Of a stretch of DNA of 11,754 nt, positions 7,092 through 11,754 are shown piece by piece. The translations under genes and the position numbers were made by a program. Source of the DNA: Rhizobium sp. (GTDB taxonomy: Bacteria; Pseudomonadota; Alphaproteobacteria; Rhizobiales; Rhizobiaceae); assembly GCA_003501385.1 (NCBI GenBank), contig DNPN01000135.1, positions 1 to 11,754 on the forward strand, written 5' to 3'. Below the pieces are notes generated by a model, which had not been told where the DNA came from, did not search any database, and saw nothing but the letters and a program-made list of their open reading frames with translations. Numbering within the stretch: position 1 is the first letter of the stretch; each line of letters starts with the position of its first letter.

Positions 7092-8393
7092 ATGATGACC
7101 GACGTTTACTTTGATCTCTCTGAACTGTTTCTCAATTCAGGTGTGAGATTCAAATATTATGGTATATCGCGTACCGTGATGGAGGTTGCCTATGAAATGG
7201 TCACCCTCCACAAAAACATCAGATTCGTGGTTTACTCACCGCTCCATCGTCGGTTTTTTGAGGTTTTTCCACGCATTGGCGCAGACTCCCCCACAGGTGT
7301 TCTGGACCACAATCTACCCTTGAGCGCAACGCCCGTGCGGTTAAGGCAGAACACGGATCAGAAGTCGCTTTTGGTTCGACTTTTCTACAAGATTGCGGGA
7401 CTTATCGTCGATTTCAGAAACCAGAGGCGGTGGAATTCCATTCCGGAAGGTTCGTTCAAAGACGTTGACCTCAATAGTAAGCTATTGATTTCTCTTGGCA
7501 GACCCAAGATTATGTCAGACTATCTTCTTGCTTTGCAAAAAAGTGGCGTAAAGCCGGTCTTCGTTCCGTTGCTCCATGATTTGATCCCTTTGCACGATTT
7601 CAAAAATCGGGGGCAATTCTCGTTTCCGGCCAATTTCCTTCACGACAACAAGGTCATCATCGAGGCTGCAAGCCTGATTCTTGCAAATTCCTCTTTTACA
7701 AAAGGTGAGATTGTCGCGTTTTCACAACGAGGTATCCTGCCTCCTGTGCCGGAAGTCGTTGCTATACCGTTGTGCCATCAAATGCGCAACAATGGCGAGA
7801 CGATCAGCAAATCGGCACCCGTCGACCGATATCTCCTGTGTGTTGGTAGCTATAATGGCCGCAAAAATCTAGAATGCGTCGTTGAGGCTATGTTGCAATT
7901 GCAGACCCGAGGCGCTGATGTGCCAGCGTTGGTGTTAGCAGGCGCGCGTCGCAAGAAAGTCGACAAATTTCTGGCCGATAGCCGGTTCGCTAACCTTCAG
8001 CAAAAAATACATTTCGTATACGATCCAAATCAAGCAGAATTAGAGAAGCTCTATCGAGATGCTTACGCCTTGGTGCTACCCAGCAAGATGGAAGGCTGGG
8101 GGCTTCCGGTGAGTGAAGCATTGTGGTGTGGAACTCCGGCCTTGGCTGCAGACGTCCCGGCATTGCGGGAAGCAGGCGGCGAACTCGCGAAATATTTTGA
8201 TCCGGAACAACCCTCCAGTCTCACAGATCTTATTGAGCATCTGATGTCACACCCGTCAGAATATAAGGCGCTTAAAGCCGACATCATTGCCGGCCACAAC
8301 CAACTGCGAACATGGAAAGATGTAGCTTCCGATATTGTTCACGCAATTGATGTAAATTTCGCTTTTGTGAAAGAACGCCATGAAAGTGCTTGA
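7092..8393 (+). CDS. glycosyltransferase family 4-like (GT-B) protein
   Basis: 433 residues from the ATG at 7092. The N-terminal part carries VYFDLSELF...YYGISRTVMEVAYEM (about residues 5-36), a signature of bacterial group 1 glycosyltransferases whose first strand reads YFDxS and is followed by GIxR. The C-terminal half has YLLCVGSYNGRKNL (247-260), the donor-binding start of the second Rossmann domain. It also has EGWGLPVSE with Glu334 and Glu342, the EX7E motif of retaining GT4 enzymes, and the CGTPALAADVPALREAGG segment after it. The enzyme is cytoplasmic or membrane-associated and transfers a sugar from a nucleotide donor to a growing glycan. The ADP-heptose genes next door make a heptose or mannose donor thinkable but unproven. 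The frame is open further upstream (TTG 7044, ATG 7065). The ATG at 7065 sits in the loop of a hairpin, and family members usually begin close to the YFD strand, hence 7092. Confidence 0.85.
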   Translation: MMTDVYFDLSELFLNSGVRFKYYGISRTVMEVAYEMVTLHKNIRFVVYSPLHRRFFEVFPRIGADSPTGVLDHNLPLSATPVRLRQNTDQKSLLVRLFYKIAGLIVDFRNQRRWNSIPEGSFKDVDLNSKLLISLGRPKIMSDYLLALQKSGVKPVFVPLLHDLIPLHDFKNRGQFSFPANFLHDNKVIIEAASLILANSSFTKGEIVAFSQRGILPPVPEVVAIPLCHQMRNNGETISKSAPVDRYLLCVGSYNGRKNLECVVEAMLQLQTRGADVPALVLAGARRKKVDKFLADSRFANLQQKIHFVYDPNQAELEKLYRDAYALVLPSKMEGWGLPVSEALWCGTPALAADVPALREAGGELAKYFDPEQPSSLTDLIEHLMSHPSEYKALKADIIAGHNQLRTWKDVASDIVHAIDVNFAFVKERHESA

Positions 8394-8439
8394 TTTCCAT
8401 GATGGATTAAGCAAATCAGATATACATCCGAAATCATAG

Positions 8440-8460
8440 TTGACAGTTTTCTGGTATAAC
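8440..8460 (+). promoter_or_regulatory. possible internal promoter elements upstream of hldE
   Basis: A perfect TTGACA (8440-8445) lies 45 bases upstream of hldE, and a TATAAC (8455-8460) follows after only nine bases, too close to form a pair with it. No good -10 box stands at 16-19 bases from the TTGACA. The 96-base gap between the glycosyltransferase gene and hldE, wider than the hldE-hldD gap, is consistent with a separate promoter, but the elements do not settle it. Confidence 0.25.
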
Positions 8461-8489
8461 CGGTCACTAAATTGGGTTAGCTTTTATAA

Positions 8490-9944
8490 ATGCTAGAGTT
8501 TTCAAAATTCTCTGAGGTTCGTGTCCTTTGCATCGGTGATGTTATGTTGGACCGTTTCGTATCTGGGCATGTCAAGCGGATATCGCCGGAAGGGCCTGTT
8601 CCAGTGATGTCAGTGACCTCAGAAACGCTCTGCCCTGGCGGTGCAGCCAATGTTGCCAGAAATATTGTGGCACTCGGTGCCAATTGCACTTTGGTCGGCA
8701 TGACCGGCGAAGATAGCAATGGTGACACATTGACACTGCAACTGACTGCAAATGTTGGAATTTCGACCGAATTCGTGACGTTGCAAAACCGTCCGACGAC
8801 CACGAAAACCCGTTTCATTGGCCACAATCAGCAAATGCTCCGGGTAGATCACGAGGATTCTACTCCCATTTCTCCAGAGGAAGAAGATCGACTTCTGGAG
8901 AGAACTGTTCGTCTTATTCCAACACACCAGGTCATTATTCTGTCTGATTATGCCAAAGGAATGCTGTCCGAGCGCGTCGTCCGCGAAATCATTCAGGAAA
9001 GCAAGCGGCAGAATAAGCCTGTGATTGTCGATCCGAAGACGTCAGATTTCTCTCGATATGCAGGTGCAGCAATCGTCACGCCAAATCAGAAAGAGACGCA
9101 GGAAGTTGTCGGCATTTGGCCCGAAACGGACGAAGACGCAGAAAAAGCTGGCCATGCGATTTTGGGTCGGTTTGATATCGAATCCGTACTGATCACACGT
9201 GCAGAGCGGGGTATGACCTTCATGGGTCGCGATATATCACCGTTTCATATCAAGGCAGAAACCCGTGAAGTGTTTGATGTGGTTGGTGCCGGCGACACCG
9301 TTACTGCCACACTCGCCGTCGTGCTTGGCTCTGGCGCATCCAAAAATGAGGCTTCGAGAATTGCAAATACCGCCGCCGGGATTGTTGTCGGAAAAAAGGG
9401 AACAGCAACCGTTTCTGCCGGCGAATTACACGATGCTTTGACGCATAGCGCCACATCCGGAACTGTTGCGCCTGCAGCGAAAATTTACAGTTGGAACGAA
9501 ATCAACGCGCTGTCGGCGGATTGGCGCGATGATGGGATGAAAGTCGGATTTACAAACGGCTGTTTTGACATCTTGCACGTAGGGCATATCAGGCTCTTGC
9601 AGTTCGCGCGCGAGCACTGTGATCGTCTGGTCGTTGGCGTGAACAGCGATCCATCAATAAAGCGTCTCAAGGGACCAACAAGACCTATTAATTCTGAAGT
9701 AGATCGCGCTGAATTGTTGGGCGCGCTATCGTTTGTCGATGCGGTCGTCATTTTTGATCAGGATACGCCTTTCGACCTCATCAAAACCATTTCTCCAAGT
9801 GTATTGGTGAAGGGAGCGGATTATACGATTGATAAGATTGTGGGAGCAGATCTTGTATTGCAAAGCGGCGGAGAAGTCCTGACCTTTGAGATCGTTCCGG
9901 GTAAAAGTACAACTGCGACTATCAATCGCAGCCAGGTGAGGTAA
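8490..9944 (+). CDS. hldE: bifunctional heptose-7-phosphate kinase / heptose-1-phosphate adenylyltransferase
   Basis: 484 residues, the standard length of two-domain HldE (RfaE). Residues about 8-315 are a PfkB/ribokinase-type kinase. The substrate loop is GGAANVARN (50-58). The DVVGAGDT motif (263-270) supplies the anion hole and the catalytic base Asp269. The kinase phosphorylates D-glycero-D-manno-heptose-7-phosphate at C1. Residues about 350-480 are a cytidylyltransferase-fold domain with GFTNGCFDILHVGH (353-366) including the HxGH motif, and KGADYT further on. This domain transfers AMP to heptose-1-phosphate after removal of the 7-phosphate by GmhB. The product is ADP-D-glycero-beta-D-manno-heptose, the substrate of the next gene. 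The ribosome-binding site is weak (a ggg about 15 bases before the ATG). hldD follows after four bases, so the two are co-transcribed. Both domains look intact. Confidence 0.95.
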   Translation: MLEFSKFSEVRVLCIGDVMLDRFVSGHVKRISPEGPVPVMSVTSETLCPGGAANVARNIVALGANCTLVGMTGEDSNGDTLTLQLTANVGISTEFVTLQNRPTTTKTRFIGHNQQMLRVDHEDSTPISPEEEDRLLERTVRLIPTHQVIILSDYAKGMLSERVVREIIQESKRQNKPVIVDPKTSDFSRYAGAAIVTPNQKETQEVVGIWPETDEDAEKAGHAILGRFDIESVLITRAERGMTFMGRDISPFHIKAETREVFDVVGAGDTVTATLAVVLGSGASKNEASRIANTAAGIVVGKKGTATVSAGELHDALTHSATSGTVAPAAKIYSWNEINALSADWRDDGMKVGFTNGCFDILHVGHIRLLQFAREHCDRLVVGVNSDPSIKRLKGPTRPINSEVDRAELLGALSFVDAVVIFDQDTPFDLIKTISPSVLVKGADYTIDKIVGADLVLQSGGEVLTFEIVPGKSTTATINRSQVR

Positions 9945-9948
9945 ATGA

Positions 9949-10935
9949 ATGTATATTGTCACGGGCGGGGCGGGTTTTATTGGCTCGAACATTGTTGCAG
10001 ACCTTGAAGCCCATGACATGGGCCCCGTGGTGGTTGTCGATTGGTTTGGCTCGGGCGACAAGTGGCGCAATTTGGCCAAGCGCAAGATTGCGGCCTATGT
10101 CCGTCCAGACATGCTGGCGCAATTCCTTGCAGATTTGAAGACGCCAGTAAAAAGCGTGATCCACATGGGTGCCATTTCGGCCACCACTGAGGCCGACGTG
10201 GATAAATTGGTGGAACTCAACATCAATTATTCAGTGATGCTGTGGGATTGGTGTGCAGAAAACGGTGTACCTTTTCTCTACGCGTCTTCAGCGGCAACCT
10301 ATGGCGGAATTGAATCGGGCTTTGATGATGATGAGGGTGCCGAAGCACGTGCATCGCTGCGCCCTTTGAACGCCTACGGCTGGAGCAAAAAGACCACCGA
10401 CGATATTTTCATAGAGCGTGTCGCGCGCGGCGAGAAAGCTCCACCGCAATGGGTTGGTTTCAAGTTTTTTAATGTCTATGGGCCAAACGAGTATCACAAG
10501 GACGACATGCGCAGTGTGGCCTGTAAGCTGTATCAGGCAATCCAGACGACGGATCAGGTGAAGCTGTTTAAATCTTATCGCCCAGACATAGCCGATGGCC
10601 AACAGCGACGGGACTTCGTATACGTTAAAGATTGCACATCCGTGATGCTGTGGTTTCTCGCCAACCCGCAATATAGCGGCATCTTCAACTGCGGCTCAGG
10701 CAAGGCACGGTCTTTCGCAGATATTGTCCATGTGATGGCTGATATTACGGGCAAAAAACTAAACATTGAATTCATCGACATGCCCGAGGCAATTCGGGGG
10801 AAGTATCAGTATTTTACCGAAGCCAACATGTCGAAAGTCTCGTCGCTGGGCTTTAACGGGCCACAATCCTCCCTCGAACAAGGATTGAGTGACTATGTTG
10901 AAGGCTATCTGAGCCTCTCAGACTACTATCGATAA
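9949..10935 (+). CDS. hldD: ADP-L-glycero-D-manno-heptose 6-epimerase
   Basis: 328 residues, matching HldD (RfaD/WaaD). It is an extended short-chain dehydrogenase. The N-terminal NAD(P)-binding loop is TGGAGFIG (5-12), then VVDWFGSGDKWRNL typical of HldD (29-42), active-site Ser114 in SSAATYG, and the catalytic pair Tyr143 and Lys147 in NAYGWSKK. The FFNVYGPNEYHKDDMRS segment (173-189) belongs to the substrate pocket of this family. The enzyme inverts C6 of ADP-D-glycero-D-manno-heptose to give ADP-L-glycero-D-manno-heptose, the donor for the inner LPS core. The gene starts four bases after hldE, with a strong aggtgagg ribosome-binding site inside the end of hldE, so the two are translated from one message. 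Confidence 0.95.
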   Translation: MYIVTGGAGFIGSNIVADLEAHDMGPVVVVDWFGSGDKWRNLAKRKIAAYVRPDMLAQFLADLKTPVKSVIHMGAISATTEADVDKLVELNINYSVMLWDWCAENGVPFLYASSAATYGGIESGFDDDEGAEARASLRPLNAYGWSKKTTDDIFIERVARGEKAPPQWVGFKFFNVYGPNEYHKDDMRSVACKLYQAIQTTDQVKLFKSYRPDIADGQQRRDFVYVKDCTSVMLWFLANPQYSGIFNCGSGKARSFADIVHVMADITGKKLNIEFIDMPEAIRGKYQYFTEANMSKVSSLGFNGPQSSLEQGLSDYVEGYLSLSDYYR

Positions 10936-10973
10936 ACGCAACACAACACATCCTTCGAGGAGCTACGGTATTT

Positions 10974-11754
10974 ATGACTCAATCAGCATTCTGCATGGCT
11001 CAGAGCGAATATTTGAAGCTGAAAGAATGGCTGTTCGATTCGGCCTTGCCGATGTGGAATACGATCGGTCGCGACAATGAGAACGGCGGTTTTTTCGAAA
11101 AGATCACCGAGACCATGGACAGCATAGAGTTGCCACGCAGGACCCGTGTTGTCTCTCGGCAGATATACAGTTTCGCCGCCGCCCAGGAGATGGGCTGGCA
11201 TGGCGATGGCACAAGTGCAGTGCAACACGCCTTGGACTTCTTGAAACAGCAGTGCTTCAACCCTGACAACACCGTCACGACGACGTTTGATATCGTCAAC
11301 GGAGATCGGAAAACAGAGTTCAATCTGTATGACCATGCCTTTGCACTCTTCGGCCTGTGCTCTGCGGCGAAAATTCTCCCGCTTCAGAAAAATGAAATAG
11401 AGAGAAAGGCACTCGCGTGTCTTGATGCTATGGTCGAGAACTGGAAGCATCCCATTGCTGGTTTCGAGGAAGCGGTCCCTTCCATTGTGCCGCTTCGCTC
11501 GAATCCTCATATGCATCTCATGGAAGCATTTCTAGCGTGGACAGAACAGTCGGCACCTGAACACCAGCACCGTTGGCTTGCCCACGCCAACGAGATTGGC
11601 GAGCTGTGCCTTTCCAAATTCGTATCCCCTGAAACCGGTGCGGTGCGAGAATACTATCTGCATGATTGGAGCGTGAAGTTCGACGAACAGGCTTCACCCG
11701 TGGAAACCGGACAACCGCTTGAGTGGGCTTGGCTCGTCGGTCGTGCGGCACTCT
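10974..11754 (+). CDS. AGE-family sugar isomerase/epimerase, 3' end beyond window
   Basis: The frame is open from the ATG at 10974 to the window end (260 residues seen; family members are about 390-420 long). An AGGAG at 10958-10962 gives a ribosome-binding site 11 bases upstream. The alpha-helical (alpha/alpha)6-barrel family of N-acylglucosamine 2-epimerases, mannose isomerases and cellobiose epimerases is recognised by GGFFEKI (38-44), TRVVSRQIYSFAAA (57-70), FNLYDHAFALFGL (116-128), NPHMHLMEAFLAW (177-189) and LEWAWLVGRAAL (249-260). These enzymes move a proton between C1 and C2, or epimerise C2, of free or phosphorylated sugars in the cytoplasm. The gene follows hldD after 38 bases and is probably in its operon, which suggests a sugar of the heptose or mannose type as substrate. 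It is odd that the catalytic GHxxE motif reads GQPLE (246-250), with Gln247 in place of His. Substrate and activity remain open. Confidence 0.85.
   Translation, partial: MTQSAFCMAQSEYLKLKEWLFDSALPMWNTIGRDNENGGFFEKITETMDSIELPRRTRVVSRQIYSFAAAQEMGWHGDGTSAVQHALDFLKQQCFNPDNTVTTTFDIVNGDRKTEFNLYDHAFALFGLCSAAKILPLQKNEIERKALACLDAMVENWKHPIAGFEEAVPSIVPLRSNPHMHLMEAFLAWTEQSAPEHQHRWLAHANEIGELCLSKFVSPETGAVREYYLHDWSVKFDEQASPVETGQPLEWAWLVGRAAL

Noticed and set aside
10983..11516. 177-codon minus-strand frame
   Set aside because: It is the antisense of the AGE-family gene, whose family motifs run continuously on the plus strand.

Overview
The window looks like chromosomal DNA of an alphaproteobacterium, most likely of the order Hyphomicrobiales (Rhizobiales). 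The pointers are an invasion-associated locus B (IalB) family secreted protein, a composite palindromic intergenic repeat of the kind common in that order, and the overall style of the envelope genes. I cannot name the genus. Sampled lines are roughly 55-63% GC in the left, minus-strand genes and roughly 42-52% GC in the right, plus-strand cluster, so the two halves differ visibly in composition.

Left part (1-1313): a palindromic mosaic repeat (28-177) runs directly into the start of an unrecognised 163-residue reading frame (178-669, plus). Facing it is an IalB-family gene with a signal peptide (minus, 683-1201).

Middle (1314-4572, minus strand): two overlapping genes read right to left. 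The first encodes a TPR-containing sulfotransferase. The second encodes a TPR protein with a C-terminal domain resembling glycosyltransferase family 9 (heptosyltransferase-like). The stop of the first lies inside the first codons of the second (8-base overlap), so the two are probably translationally coupled. They look like a modification pair for a surface glycan or a protein. A 620-base divergent intergenic region (4573-5192) follows, with small inverted repeats but no convincing gene.

Right part (5193-11754, plus strand): an envelope cluster in the order MsbA-like ABC exporter, GT-B (family 4) glycosyltransferase, hldE (heptose-7-phosphate kinase / heptose-1-phosphate adenylyltransferase), hldD (ADP-heptose 6-epimerase), and an AGE-family sugar isomerase/epimerase cut by the window end. 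HldE and HldD make ADP-L-glycero-D-manno-heptose for LPS core or another heptose-containing glycan. The glycosyltransferase may use such a donor or extend the product, and the exporter would flip a lipid-linked glycan or lipid A-core. The first pathway enzyme (GmhA, sedoheptulose-7-phosphate isomerase) and the phosphatase GmhB are not in the window. The AGE-family gene next to hldD is therefore the most interesting item: its fold class carries out aldose-ketose isomerisation on mannose-like sugars, and its motif equivalent to the family's catalytic GHxxE carries Gln instead of His.
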